A stretch of DNA of 64,000 nt from the NCBI RefSeq assembly GCF_029531655.1, contig NZ_JANRMI010000001.1, positions 496,001 through 560,000 on the forward strand. The letters are read 5' to 3'. Position 1 is the first letter of the stretch. Each line of letters opens with the position of its first letter. Source of the stretch: Bdellovibrio svalbardensis (GTDB lineage: Bacteria; Bdellovibrionota; Bdellovibrionia; Bdellovibrionales; Bdellovibrionaceae). Below the pieces are notes generated by a model, which did no database searches, was not told the origin of the DNA, and was given only the letters and a program-made list of their open reading frames with translations. A program made the translations under genes and the position numbers. Below are positions 7,875-17,321 of the stretch, one piece after another.

Positions 7875-9482
7875 ATGGAAATTTTAGAAAGTCATATCGA
7901 TACAGGTTCTGCGGACTTCAAAGCCAATCAAGAGGCGATGCTTTCAGTTGTTAAAGAATGGCGCGAAAGAGTCGACCTCGTAAAACAAGGTGGCGGGGCA
8001 GATGCTACGAAGAAGCACAAAGCCCGCGGTAAAATGACGGCGCGTGAGCGTATCGAAGCGCTGGTTGACGGCGGAACTGCTTTCTTGGAATTTTCCACTT
8101 TGGCAGCTTGGGATATGTATGAAGGCCAAGCTCCTGGTGCTGGAGTTGTTACGGGAATCGGTGTGGTTCATGGAACAGAATGCGTGATTGTTGCCAACGA
8201 TGCGACTGTCAAGGGTGGAACATACTTCCCAATGACTGTGAAGAAGCATCTTCGCGCTCAAGAGATCGCTTTTGAAAATGGTTTGCCATGTATTTATCTG
8301 GTCGATTCCGGTGGCGCTTTCTTGCCGATGCAAGCGGATGTCTTCCCTGATCGTGATCACTTCGGAAGAATTTTCTACAATCAAGCGCGTATGTCTGCGG
8401 CGAACATTCCGCAAATTGCGGTGGTCATGGGTTCCTGCACAGCCGGCGGAGCTTATGTGCCGGCGATGAGTGATGAAACGGTGATCGTTAAAGAAAATGG
8501 TACGATCTTCTTGGGAGGACCTCCTTTGGTCAAAGCAGCAACCGGTGAAGTGGTTGATGCCCAAGAACTTGGTGGTGCCGCTGTTCACTGTGAGCAATCA
8601 GGGGTGACAGATCATTTCGCAGAAGATGATCAGCATGCGGTTGAGATCACACGTTCAATCGTAGCGCACTTGAATCATAAAAAAGTGGTTCAGTTGAAAA
8701 TGCTTCCTATTGAAGAGCCGTTGTTTGATTCAAAAGAAATTTACGGCGTGATCCCTAAAGACAGCCGTGTTCCCTTTGACGTTCGCGAAATCATTGCACG
8801 TTTGGTGGATGGCTCCAGATTTCATGAGTTCAAAGCTTTGTATGGAAAAACTTTGGTCACTGGCTTTGCTCATATCTGGGGAATGCCTGTGGGAATTATC
8901 GCGAACAACGGTGTGTTGTTCAGCGAAAGCGCGCAGAAGGCGGCTCACTTTATCGAGCTTTGCGAACAGCGTGAAGTGCCATTGATCTTCTTGCAGAACA
9001 TCACCGGCTTCATGGTCGGTAAGAAATATGAAACGGAAGGTATTGCGAAACACGGCGCCAAAATGGTGATGGCTGTTTCGAATGCGCATGTGCCTAAATT
9101 TACGGTGGTCATTGGCGGTTCTTACGGAGCTGGTAACTACGGTATGTGTGGTCGCGCTTACCAACCTCGCCAAATGTGGATGTGGCCGAACGCGAAGATC
9201 AGCGTGATGGGTGGCGAGCAGGCAGCGAATGTTCTTTTGACAGTAAAAATGGATCAGATGGCTGCTAAAGGACAAAATATGGATGCCGCGGCTCAAGCGG
9301 AGTTCAAGCGTCCGACCTTGGAAAAATACGAGCACGAAAGTTCAGCGTATTATTCATCCGCGCGTCTTTGGGATGATGGTATCATTGATCCTGCAGACAC
9401 TCGCAGAGTTTTGGCTTTGGGAATTGCAGCAAGTCTGAACAAGTCTTGGGGAGATAAAACTCAAGGCGTGTTCCGTATGTAG
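7875..9482 (+). CDS. liuB: Methylcrotonyl-CoA carboxylase, carboxyltransferase (beta) subunit
   Basis: 535 residues, the normal length for this subunit. It moves the carboxyl group from carboxybiotin to 3-methylcrotonyl-CoA in leucine degradation. Both crotonase-like lobes are present: the N lobe with K-M-T-A-R-E-R-I and the glycine-rich oxyanion segment [10 protein letters not shown], the C lobe with N-I-T-G-F-M-V-G and [14 protein letters not shown]. These signatures favour methylcrotonyl- over propionyl-CoA carboxylase, as do the hydratase and HMG-CoA lyase neighbours. The ATG at 7875 follows AAAAGG; a TTG at 7857 in frame is less likely. Confidence 0.95.
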   Translation: MEILESHIDTGSADFKANQEAMLSVVKEWRERVDLVKQGGGADATKKHKARGKMTARERIEALVDGGTAFLEFSTLAAWDMYEGQAPGAGVVTGIGVVHGTECVIVANDATVKGGTYFPMTVKKHLRAQEIAFENGLPCIYLVDSGGAFLPMQADVFPDRDHFGRIFYNQARMSAANIPQIAVVMGSCTAGGAYVPAMSDETVIVKENGTIFLGGPPLVKAATGEVVDAQELGGAAVHCEQSGVTDHFAEDDQHAVEITRSIVAHLNHKKVVQLKMLPIEEPLFDSKEIYGVIPKDSRVPFDVREIIARLVDGSRFHEFKALYGKTLVTGFAHIWGMPVGIIANNGVLFSESAQKAAHFIELCEQREVPLIFLQNITGFMVGKKYETEGIAKHGAKMVMAVSNAHVPKFTVVIGGSYGAGNYGMCGRAYQPRQMWMWPNAKISVMGGEQAANVLLTVKMDQMAAKGQNMDAAAQAEFKRPTLEKYEHESSAYYSSARLWDDGIIDPADTRRVLALGIAASLNKSWGDKTQGVFRM

Positions 9483-9527
9483 GCTTGCTTTCGCTCTGGT
9501 TTAAAATAGTTTTTGGATGGGATGTAT

Positions 9528-10304
9528 ATGAGTTTTTTAACTGTGACAGAATTGGATCTTGTGGCCTATGTGAAGCTCAATAGGCCTGATGTGCGTAATG
9601 CCTTCAATCCAGAGATGATTCATGAAATCACTCAGACTTTCCATTCCTTCAATCATCGTCATGATTTGCGTGCAGTGGTTTTGCAAGGTGAAGGCAAATC
9701 CTTCTGTGCCGGTGCGGATCTAAACTGGATGAAGGAGATGGTGAACTTCACTTTCCATCAAAATCGCGAAGACTCTTTGAAGCTTTTTATGATGTTCGAG
9801 GCGATTGCAAAGTGTGCGCTTCCCGTAATTGGAATGGTCCATGGCGCAGCCTTTGGTGGTGCCCTGGGGTTGATCGCAGCTTGCGATGAAGTGGTGGCGG
9901 AAGAAGGCACACAATTTTGTTTTAGTGAAGTGAAGCTGGGAATTGCCCCTGCGGTGATCAGTGCTTTTGTCGCTCGGAAAACAGTTCCGGGAAAAGTTCG
10001 TCCTTTGATGCTTTCAGCAGTGGTGTTCAATCCTCATATCGCCCAGCAAGCGGGCTTGATCAATGAAGTGGTGCCGGCTGGAGAAGGTCACACAGCTGTG
10101 CAAAAGATTATTCATAACTACAAGCAATGCGGTTCTGAAGCCGTTCGTGAAACGAAAAAGCTTCTGAATGATATTGATCGTCTGTCGTGGGAGCAACTTC
10201 GCGATCGCACCTCAACATTGATAGCTGAACGTCGTGCCAGCTCTGAAGGTCAAGAAGGATTAAAGGCTTTCCTTGAAAAGCGTGAGCCTTCGTGGAGAAA
10301 TTAA
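9528..10304 (+). CDS. liuC: Methylglutaconyl-CoA hydratase (enoyl-CoA hydratase family)
   Basis: 258 residues, crotonase fold. Oxyanion-hole segments are R-N-A-F-N at about 23-27 and S-F-C-A-G-A-D-L-N-W-M at about 60-70; the latter with D-L-N-W-M is typical of methylglutaconyl-CoA hydratases. G-A-A-F-G-G-A-L-G follows near 105. It hydrates 3-methylglutaconyl-CoA to HMG-CoA, the step between the carboxylase and the lyase encoded nearby. Three ATGs lie close together (9513, 9522, 9528); I use the last, which begins at the conserved N-terminus. Confidence 0.88.
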   Translation: MSFLTVTELDLVAYVKLNRPDVRNAFNPEMIHEITQTFHSFNHRHDLRAVVLQGEGKSFCAGADLNWMKEMVNFTFHQNREDSLKLFMMFEAIAKCALPVIGMVHGAAFGGALGLIAACDEVVAEEGTQFCFSEVKLGIAPAVISAFVARKTVPGKVRPLMLSAVVFNPHIAQQAGLINEVVPAGEGHTAVQKIIHNYKQCGSEAVRETKKLLNDIDRLSWEQLRDRTSTLIAERRASSEGQEGLKAFLEKREPSWRN

Positions 10305-11152
10305 AGTCCATAATTTGGGTTTTCATTGCGATTCTGTCCATTCAAGGTGGGGCGACTTTTGCCAAGCAGCTGTTTCCCGCGATTGGACCTGAGGCGACAA
10401 CTTTCCTGCGGGTTTGGATCTCTGCCTTGTTATTGCTTGCTGTCTATCGACCGTGGAAACAGGGGCTGTCCAGGAAAGCAATTTTTGCGGTGGTTCTTTA
10501 TGGGATGTCCCTCGGAGCCATGAATCTGCTTTTCTATCTGGCTCTCGAACGCATTCCATTGGGTGTGGCAGTGGCCCTTGAGTTCGTGGGGCCTTTATCT
10601 GTCGCCTTGTTTGCGTCTAGAAAGGCCCGGGATTTCCTTTGGGCTTTGTTGGCGGCTGCAGGAATTATTCTCATTCTTCCTCATACAGATTTTTCACAGA
10701 GTATTGATTTGCTCGGAGTTTTGTTTGCTCTAGCTGCCGGCGTTTGCTGGGGGCTCTATATTATTTTTGCAAAAAAAGTCGGAGAGCATATTATCGGAGG
10801 CAAAGCCACAGCGTTGGGGATGTTCGTTGCGGCTTTAACAGTGACGCCGACATCCTTAAGCCATGTTCATTTTGCTGAGCTTGATGGAAAGATCTGGATG
10901 ATGGCGTTCTTTGTGGCAATTTTGTCCAGTGCACTTCCTTATTCACTTGAGATGATGGCTTTACGAAGCATCCCCGAGAAAACATTTGGTGTTTTGATGA
11001 GTTTGGAGCCGGCGTTTGCAGCTTTGATGGGGCTTCTGTTTTTAAGCGAGAACTTGAATGGGACTCAGTGGCTGGCGATCTTTTGTGTGATGGCGGCTTC
11101 TGCGGGCAGCTCTTTAACAGCTCACAACGTGACTCCGCCACCTCAAACTTGA
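10292..11152 (+). CDS. EamA family inner-membrane exporter (RhtA-like)
   Basis: 286 residues with ten hydrophobic segments arranged as two EamA repeats. Motifs such as A-L-E-F-V-G-P-L near 90 and the late A-F-A-A-L-M-G-L-L-F-L-S-E resemble the threonine/homoserine exporter RhtA. It starts with GTG inside the last 13 bases of the hydratase gene, so it belongs to the same transcript. Placement in a leucine catabolic cluster suggests export of an amino acid or short acid, but the substrate is not readable from sequence. Confidence 0.88.
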   Translation: MEKLKSIIWVFIAILSIQGGATFAKQLFPAIGPEATTFLRVWISALLLLAVYRPWKQGLSRKAIFAVVLYGMSLGAMNLLFYLALERIPLGVAVALEFVGPLSVALFASRKARDFLWALLAAAGIILILPHTDFSQSIDLLGVLFALAAGVCWGLYIIFAKKVGEHIIGGKATALGMFVAALTVTPTSLSHVHFAELDGKIWMMAFFVAILSSALPYSLEMMALRSIPEKTFGVLMSLEPAFAALMGLLFLSENLNGTQWLAIFCVMAASAGSSLTAHNVTPPPQT

Positions 11153-11253
11153 GCTCGTCATATTCCGAGATTTATTTCGTCGCAAGGTGATACTCCGCAA
11201 TTTATTTATGTGAGTATATCAAGAATAAAAAAGCTATTGCCGAGAAGTAATCT

Positions 11254-11436
11254 ATGAACAGGTCAAACATCATACAGATGGATTTGGCCCTGTCTGGTGC
11301 GCTTTCGGTATTGGGCTTTTTTCATAATCAAAAGAAAAAACAATTTGCCGAAGATGCGCATCGCTCGTTGCGCCGTCTTGCCTTTTACATGGAACCTTCG
11401 GTTTTTACCAAAACGGGGTTCGTGTGGAAGGAATAA
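11254..11436 (+). CDS. Small protein of unknown function
   Basis: 60 residues, basic in the middle (K-K-K followed by H-R-S-L-R-R), with a weak GAGAAG ribosome binding site. It ends a few bases inside the following sensor-domain frame. It could be a genuine short protein or the decayed 5' part of the truncated sensor gene; I cannot decide from sequence. Confidence 0.35.
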   Translation: MNRSNIIQMDLALSGALSVLGFFHNQKKKQFAEDAHRSLRRLAFYMEPSVFTKTGFVWKE

Positions 11437-11897
11437 GAGAATTAAGCTCAGTCATTCTGGTAACTTTCAATTCTTCATGCTCAAAGACATTCAAAGAAAC
11501 GGACAATCGCTTTGCGATGTTGATGCTAGGGCAATGGGCCTTGGCGATCATTTGTTCAGTCTTCTTGTCACCTCCGGCTTACAAGGGAATGGAGGCAGTC
11601 CTTCATACCAACATTTGGATGACCTTGTTCTTTGGTGGTGCGTTGACTTTTGTGGCCTCAGCGTTTGCGCTGGTGCACGCGGGGGAAGAGATCACCCGGC
11701 ATGTGGTGGCCATTGCTCAGGTGCTCATGGCGGCCTTGTTGGTCTTTCTTGTGGACGGAAGAATCGAAGGCTCGCTTCTGCTGTTGGCGGCTTTCGCGCT
11801 CTTGGCGTTCTATCGCGATTGGCGAGTACTTGTGACGGCCTCGATTGTAATTGGGGCAAGTTCGCAGTTCATTGCCGCCACGCACCAGTGGTTCTAA
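11424..11897 (+). pseudogene. Truncated membrane sensor domain of a signalling protein
   Basis: Up to 157 residues; homology appears to begin near the K-E-T-D-N-R-F-A-M-L-M segment. About five membrane helices follow, ending with L-A-F-Y-R-D-W-R-V-L-V-T-A. This is the characteristic N-terminal membrane module of certain histidine kinases, GGDEF proteins and chemoreceptors, which normally continue into HAMP, kinase or cyclase domains. Here a stop follows at 11895 and no output domain is found downstream before the carboxylase gene. The usual histidine-containing motif between the helices is replaced by G-S-L-L-L-L. Either a remnant or a stand-alone sensor piece. Confidence 0.6.
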
Positions 11898-11982
11898 AGA
11901 CAGCGTGAAAGGCCCTTGGCAATTGCCTTCCAAGGCATTCAAGTTTATAGGTAAAAGCTCTTAAAATTGGAGCTTTTGCACC

Positions 11983-13473
11983 ATGACAAAAATGCCTGGT
12001 AAATTCAGTCGTATCGCTATTGCAAACCGTGGGGAAGTTGCGGTTCGAATCATCAAAGCTTGTGAAGAGCTGGGGATTGAAACAGTCCTGCTACATTCTG
12101 AAGCCGATATCAACTCTCGCGCATACAGAATGGCGACGAAAACTATTTGCATCGGCCCCGCGCCGACTGCGGAAAGCTATCTGAGCATTCCTGCGAATGT
12201 GAACGGAGCTTTAGCAGCGGGTGCCCAAGCAATTCACCCAGGCTTTGGTTTCTTATCTGAGAATGCTGACTTCGCAGAAGCGGTTGAAAAAGCTGGAATG
12301 ACCTTCATTGGCCCCTCCGCGGAATCTATTCGCTCTTTGGGTGACAAGGTTCACTGTAAAGAGCTTGCGAAAAAAGCAGGACTGCCGTTGGTGCCTGGCT
12401 ATCAAGGTGAGAACCAAGAAGTTGCCCATTTGATTCAACAGGCTGAAAAAATTGGTTACCCTGTCATCGTCAAAGCAGCAGCTGGTGGCGGTGGTCGCGG
12501 TATGAAGTTGATCACAAACTCTGCAGACGCGGCCGAGTTGATTGAATCCGCGCAAAGGGAAGCTCAGTCAGCCTTTGGGTCTCCAAAAGTTTTTCTAGAG
12601 AAATACCTGGATCGTGCCAAGCACATTGAGTTCCAAATCTTCGGCGACAGTTCCGGCCAGGTGATTCATTTCTTTGACCGTGAGTGTTCGGTGCAACGTC
12701 GTCATCAAAAAATTATCGAAGAGGCGACATCGCCTTCATTGACTGATGATTTGCGCCGTCGCATGGGTGAAGCCGCTTGCGCGATTGCCACCGTTGGAAA
12801 GTACAAAGGTGCGGGCACGGTGGAATTCCTGCTTCAAGATGGTGAGTTTTATCTGCTTGAAGTGAATACGCGTTTGCAGGTTGAGCATCCGGTGACTGAA
12901 GAAGTTATGGGCGTTGATTTGGTGAAAATGCAAATCCTGACGGCTCAGGGCGATTTCATACATGATCCAAAACAGGTACGCATTCCACGTGGTCACTCCA
13001 TTGAATGTCGTATCTACGCAGAGAATCCTTTTATGGGTGGCGTGCCTTCGACAGGTTTGTTGGGACATGTTGAATGGCCGGAAGGACCCGGGCGCCGTTA
13101 TGAGTATGGATTTGATCAGGGTGATGTGATCACGCCATTCTACGACCCGATGATCGCGAAAGTGATTGTTTGGGATGAGAATCGTCCGCGTGCGATTCAA
13201 AAAATGATCCGCGTGTTGAAAGACTCCGTGGTTTTCGGTGTGCACACGAATATTCCATATTTGATTGAAATTCTGTCTCACAAAGAATTTGTGATGGGCA
13301 CCATGACGACTCGATTCATTGAGACATATTTTGCTGAAGCTTTGAAAGAACCGGCTTTGTCTGAAACAGAAAAGAAAATTGCTGAAGGAGCTTTATTGCA
13401 ACTTCGCGGTGGTGGAGCTTCTGAGGCGGCGATGGCAACATCTCCATGGTCATCTTTCTGGAGAGGTATCTAA
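11983..13473 (+). CDS. liuD: Methylcrotonyl-CoA carboxylase, biotin carboxylase subunit
   Basis: 496 residues, matching a biotin carboxylase domain alone and lacking the biotin-carrier tail that usual alpha subunits of about 650 residues have. N-terminal I-A-N-R-G-E-V-A-V-R-I (about 13-23), the ATP-grasp glycine loop K-A-A-A-G-G-G-G-R-G-M at 164-174, and the E-V-N-T-R-L-Q-V-E-H catalytic segment are intact. It carboxylates biotin using ATP and bicarbonate. The carrier is encoded immediately downstream with a TAATG overlap, so the enzyme is split. GGAG precedes the ATG. Confidence 0.92.
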   Translation: MTKMPGKFSRIAIANRGEVAVRIIKACEELGIETVLLHSEADINSRAYRMATKTICIGPAPTAESYLSIPANVNGALAAGAQAIHPGFGFLSENADFAEAVEKAGMTFIGPSAESIRSLGDKVHCKELAKKAGLPLVPGYQGENQEVAHLIQQAEKIGYPVIVKAAAGGGGRGMKLITNSADAAELIESAQREAQSAFGSPKVFLEKYLDRAKHIEFQIFGDSSGQVIHFFDRECSVQRRHQKIIEEATSPSLTDDLRRRMGEAACAIATVGKYKGAGTVEFLLQDGEFYLLEVNTRLQVEHPVTEEVMGVDLVKMQILTAQGDFIHDPKQVRIPRGHSIECRIYAENPFMGGVPSTGLLGHVEWPEGPGRRYEYGFDQGDVITPFYDPMIAKVIVWDENRPRAIQKMIRVLKDSVVFGVHTNIPYLIEILSHKEFVMGTMTTRFIETYFAEALKEPALSETEKKIAEGALLQLRGGGASEAAMATSPWSSFWRGI

Positions 13474-13853
13474 TGGAAGTAAAAGTTAGAATCGACGGAG
13501 TTGATCATAAAGCCCAAGCGCAACTCATGAAGGGAACTTTGTGGGTTCATGTAAATGGTCGTACATTTACAATGGATTCAGGCACTGGACAAAAGTCTCG
13601 TAAAAAGGCCGGCGCTGGTGGTTCTTCAGATACGGTTTCTGCTCCGATGCCGGGCAAGGTGACCAAGCTTCTTGTGCAATCTGGCACTGCGGTGAAGGTT
13701 GGTCAGGCGGTCCTGGTGATGGAAGCCATGAAAATGGAGTACACCTTGAAGTGCGAAATCGATGGTACAATTGATTCAATTTCATGCGCGGTTGGTGATC
13801 AGGTGGCTTTGGGAAAAGCCCTTGTGAAAATCAAACCTTCTGCCGAAAAGTAA
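13473..13853 (+). CDS. Biotin carboxyl carrier protein of the split carboxylase
   Basis: 126 residues. The C-terminal 75 residues are a biotinyl domain with the E-A-M-K-M motif and the biotin-accepting Lys at about 87; the S-A-P-M-P-G-K-V strand precedes it. An N-terminal segment of about 50 residues, including a basic linker R-K-K, probably docks on the carboxylase. ATG overlaps the stop of the biotin carboxylase gene. By position and content it supplies the missing carrier of the methylcrotonyl-CoA carboxylase. Confidence 0.9.
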   Translation: MEVKVRIDGVDHKAQAQLMKGTLWVHVNGRTFTMDSGTGQKSRKKAGAGGSSDTVSAPMPGKVTKLLVQSGTAVKVGQAVLVMEAMKMEYTLKCEIDGTIDSISCAVGDQVALGKALVKIKPSAEK

Positions 13854-13857
13854 GCCT

Positions 13858-14790
13858 ATGAAAAAGAGTTCAGTCGTTATTGTGGAAATGGGACTTCGTG
13901 ACGGACTTCAAAACGAGAAAACCGTTTTGGATGCAGACACGCGTGTTGAGTTTGCAAAACGACTGATTGACGCGGGAACAAAGCGAGTCGAAATTGGCTC
14001 ATTTGTTTCTCCAACTTGGGTTCCGCAAATGGCGGGGACTGCTGATGTATTGGCTAAGACTTTTGCTTTGCAAAAGGTGGGAAAGCTTTCCAAGAAGGCC
14101 GAGCTGTCAGTTTTGGTTCCCAATGAGCGTGGGCTGCAAGATGCGATTCAAAGTGGCGTGAAGGAAGTTGCGATCTTCGCGGCTTGTTCTGAATCCTTTT
14201 CTAAAAAGAATATCAATTGTTCTATTGAGGAAAGCTTTCAACGTTTCGCACCGGTAATGGCTTTGGCGAAGAAGCATAAAATCAAAGTGCGTGGTTACTT
14301 GTCGACTTGTTTTGGTTGTCCATTCGAAGGCAAAGTGTCGGAAGCCAAAGTGGTTAAGCTGGCTCAACGCATGCATAAGCTTGGCGTGTATGAGCTTTCA
14401 ATTGGAGACACCATTGGTGTGGCTGATGTTGGCCAAGTTCGTTCTTTATTTAAGAAACTAAAAAAAGTGGTTCCAGCTAAAAAGCTCGCAGGACATTTCC
14501 ATGACACTCGCGGGCAGGCTTTGGCCAATATTCTTGCGGCTTATGATTTAGGTATCACAGTGTTTGATACCAGCCTTGGCGGTCTTGGTGGTTGCCCTTA
14601 TGCTCCGGGTGCGACAGGCAACGTGGCGACAGAAGATGTCGTGTACATGCTTCACGGAATGGGCGTAAAGACAGGCTTGAATCTCGATAAGCTGCTTGAA
14701 ATCAATCCATGGATCGCTGAAAAAATTCAGCATCCTCTTCCTTCCAAAGTCGGTAAAGTCGGCAGACTAAAACCCCTCGGTAAAGTTTAA
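13858..14790 (+). CDS. liuE: Hydroxymethylglutaryl-CoA lyase
   Basis: 310 residues, TIM-barrel of the HMGL-like family. M-G-L-R-D-G-L-Q-N-E-K near the N-terminus is the metal/substrate loop, and the late G-G-L-G-G-C-P-Y-A-P-G-A-T-G-N motif carries the active-site cysteine of HMG-CoA lyases. It splits HMG-CoA into acetyl-CoA and acetoacetate, the final step of leucine degradation. It starts four bases after the carrier gene, closing the operon. A conserved palindrome lies just after its stop. Confidence 0.93.
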   Translation: MKKSSVVIVEMGLRDGLQNEKTVLDADTRVEFAKRLIDAGTKRVEIGSFVSPTWVPQMAGTADVLAKTFALQKVGKLSKKAELSVLVPNERGLQDAIQSGVKEVAIFAACSESFSKKNINCSIEESFQRFAPVMALAKKHKIKVRGYLSTCFGCPFEGKVSEAKVVKLAQRMHKLGVYELSIGDTIGVADVGQVRSLFKKLKKVVPAKKLAGHFHDTRGQALANILAAYDLGITVFDTSLGGLGGCPYAPGATGNVATEDVVYMLHGMGVKTGLNLDKLLEINPWIAEKIQHPLPSKVGKVGRLKPLGKV

Positions 14791-14798
14791 GTACGGTG

Positions 14799-14817
14799 AG
14801 GTACGCCGTACCTTTTT
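14799..14817. repeat. GGTACG palindrome, copy 1 (3' end of the leucine operon)
   Basis: AGGTACG-C-CGTACCT followed by TTTT. Seven-base arms around one central base, with a T-run after it on the plus strand, directly downstream of the HMG-CoA lyase gene. Two further copies occur at 28714 and 52203. It may act as a transcription terminator or be a dispersed repeat. Confidence 0.8.
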
Positions 14818-14849
14818 GAGGCTCACGGCGTTAGTTGGACTACTCTTCT

Positions 14850-15617
14850 CTATTTGATTGCTGATGAAGTCTTGTCTGCTGGTGCGGATTTGGTGCCGGA
14901 CTGTTTTGCTTTTTCTATTTCGAAGATTTTATTCGCTGCCGCTTCAGCCCATTTCTTTCCGTTTGTTCCATCGAAATGCAAGCCATCACTACCTGTTTTG
15001 ATATCGCTTTGCTGAAGGCCAATGCCATTGGCGCTGTCGATGACGGTACAGCGAGGCGAGGCTGTCTTCTTAATAATGTCGATCAGCTTCACAAGTCGCT
15101 CATTGGTTTTTTGATAAGGCTTGCTTCCGGATTTATCTGTCCAAGTGGGAGTCACCCAATAGCAAGTGGCTTTTGAATTTTGCTTTTCCAGTTCTGAAAT
15201 AATCAACTGCACTTGTTTCTTTGCGGAGGCATCTGAGTTTGCAGAAGGGTTGCGGTAGTCCGCGAAGTTGTCACCCAGCTCGATGACGATGCGATTGGGG
15301 TTTGTTTTTGCCAACAAGGGACCTAGCTCTGGAAGTTCAGCTGCGGTTCCACCTTTGATCAGTCTTTCGTTTTCGTTATTGCGATCAGCAAAGCCATAAC
15401 TGAGGGTGCGTTGTTTGGCATTAGCCGCGACAAAATTGCTTGGTGAGGCGCCAGCCAGTCCAAGCGTGCGCGTGTCTTCTTTGGTTTTAGTGCGAAAGAT
15501 TTTATGCATATTTTCGCCGAAGGGACCCACGACATGGGAGTCACCGATGATGAGTGTTTCAACATTGGCGAAGACCGCAGAGCTTATGAAAAAGATGATA
15601 AGTGCCGAATATTTCAT
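14850..15617 (-). CDS. Secreted SGNH/GDSL-type hydrolase-like protein
   Basis: 255 residues. Signal peptide at about 1-18 (K-Y-S-A-L-I-I-F-F-I). Block I of SGNH hydrolases is seen as I-G-D-S-H-V-V just after it, with Ser as the nucleophile; E-L-G-D-N-F near 120 resembles the Gly/Asn block III; D-G-L-H-F-D-G near 210 is block V with the catalytic Asp and His. It probably hydrolyses an ester in periplasm or prey envelope. The ATG at 15617 is taken for the signal peptide; a TTG at 15656 is possible. Confidence 0.72.
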   Translation of the reverse strand: MKYSALIIFFISSAVFANVETLIIGDSHVVGPFGENMHKIFRTKTKEDTRTLGLAGASPSNFVAANAKQRTLSYGFADRNNENERLIKGGTAAELPELGPLLAKTNPNRIVIELGDNFADYRNPSANSDASAKKQVQLIISELEKQNSKATCYWVTPTWTDKSGSKPYQKTNERLVKLIDIIKKTASPRCTVIDSANGIGLQQSDIKTGSDGLHFDGTNGKKWAEAAANKIFEIEKAKQSGTKSAPADKTSSAIK

Positions 15618-15770
15618 AGGTAATTTAAGTGTCTTGTAAACTGCAGCAGACTTCAAGTATACTGAAACAGTCCGGTGCTAAACCAGACGTCTATGAGAAA
15701 ATAATATCCGTCTTACTTCCTATTTTAAGAACCAAATTCTGATCCTTCTGGATCATTGACGGATATATCT

Positions 15771-17321
15771 ATGCATAACAATTTATTTCAAGTGACCGCA
15801 AGGTCCTTGGGCTTTGAGCTTCCGCAGGGAAGAAAGCTCTTTTCTGACATATCATTCACCTTGAATTCATCACGCTATGGCCTTGTAGGTCCTAATGGTG
15901 TTGGCAAGTCCACTCTGGCGAAAATCTTAGCTGGTGAAAACTCTCATTCCGAAGGCGAGCTGCGGATCTCCAACAAGGTCACGTATTTGCGCCAAGACAG
16001 TGAGCGACCTTTAGTGACCGTGGCTGAGTATTTGGCAGACCTTTGGGAGAGCCCATTTGCAGACCCTCAAGTGTGGGGGCCTCTCTTGGAGGGGCTGTCT
16101 TTTGAAAAACCTCTTTCTGTGTTAAGTGGCGGGGAGTGGACCAGAGTTCGCATCGCGCAGGCTCTGATGTTGGATGCAGGTCTTTTAATATTGGATGAAC
16201 CGACCAACAATCTCGATCAGGAAGCTCGAGCTCAGATTCAGGAGTTCGTCCGCGGCTACCAAGGGACTTTGCTGGTGATCAGTCATGATCGTCTTTTGCT
16301 TGAAGAGGTTGAGTGCATTCTGGAGCTTTCCAATCAGGGACTGTCATCGTATGGCGGCAATTATTCGTTCTATCAGCAAGAAAAGTCAGCGGAGCGAGCG
16401 CTGCAGAGTGAAACATTAGATCGACTTCGTCGCGAGAAGAAGAAGCTCGAGCGCGAACACTATCAAAAAGTTTCTTCTCAAGAAAAAAGAATGAGGGCGG
16501 GCGCTGCGAAGGCGGCCAAAGGTGGACTGCCAAGAATTCTTATTGGCGCTTTGAAAAGACAGGCTCAGGAAACGCGCGGGCGCATTCATAGCCATGAGGA
16601 TAAGCGTGTGGAAAATGCGCGAGATGAATTTTCACAATTCTATTCAGGAATGAAGTTAGAAAGCGCTCTGGGTTTGAATCTTCCCGAAACGGCGATTCCT
16701 CTTGGCAAGTTGGTTTTCGCCTTTGAAAAATTCAATTTCCAATTTGTCTCTGTAGCCCATTGTCTATGGAAGGAAGAAATCAACCTGGTGATGAAAGGAC
16801 CAAGGCGGTGGGCTCTGGCGGGGGTGAATGGAGCGGGCAAGTCCACTCTCATCAGTCTTCTGCTCAGTGAGGGGGTAAATCCGTCAGGGAGCTATGTCGG
16901 TTCGATGAAGAGAGGGGACCTTCCCACTGCCTACCTGGATCAGCAGTACTCGGTTTTGGACAAGGACAAGTCGGTGTTGGAAAATGTTTTGAGTTCTACA
17001 CAACGAACACTGACGGAGATTCGCAACGAGCTTGCACGATTTCAGTTTGTTGGGGAGCAAGTTCATCAACAGGTGGATTCCTTAAGTGGGGGAGAAAAGC
17101 TCAAAGCGGCATTGGCTAAAATCTTATTGGCCTCGCCCTCTCCGCAGTTTTTGATCTTAGATGAACCAACCAATAACTTGGATATCGCAAGCCTTGAGGT
17201 CCTTGAGGATGCGCTTCAAGGTTTTCAGGGAGCTTTATTGGTCGTTTCCCATGATGAAGTTTTCTTGAAGAACATTGGGATTGAGGAGGTCTATGTTTTG
17301 CAATCTAAGCCCCTTGTATGA
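15771..17321 (+). CDS. ABC-F family ATPase (two ABC domains)
   Basis: 516 residues, no membrane segments. First Walker A G-P-N-G-V-G-K-S at about 40-47, signature L-S-G-G-E-W and Walker [13 protein letters not shown]; the second half repeats this with [15 protein letters not shown] and [13 protein letters not shown] charged linker of about 100 residues ([10 protein letters not shown]) joins them, as in ribosome-associated ABC-F proteins. Role: translation factor or ribosome protection. ATG 15771 is used; a TTG lies five codons earlier. The next gene overlaps its stop (ATGA). Confidence 0.9.
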   Translation: MHNNLFQVTARSLGFELPQGRKLFSDISFTLNSSRYGLVGPNGVGKSTLAKILAGENSHSEGELRISNKVTYLRQDSERPLVTVAEYLADLWESPFADPQVWGPLLEGLSFEKPLSVLSGGEWTRVRIAQALMLDAGLLILDEPTNNLDQEARAQIQEFVRGYQGTLLVISHDRLLLEEVECILELSNQGLSSYGGNYSFYQQEKSAERALQSETLDRLRREKKKLEREHYQKVSSQEKRMRAGAAKAAKGGLPRILIGALKRQAQETRGRIHSHEDKRVENARDEFSQFYSGMKLESALGLNLPETAIPLGKLVFAFEKFNFQFVSVAHCLWKEEINLVMKGPRRWALAGVNGAGKSTLISLLLSEGVNPSGSYVGSMKRGDLPTAYLDQQYSVLDKDKSVLENVLSSTQRTLTEIRNELARFQFVGEQVHQQVDSLSGGEKLKAALAKILLASPSPQFLILDEPTNNLDIASLEVLEDALQGFQGALLVVSHDEVFLKNIGIEEVYVLQSKPLV

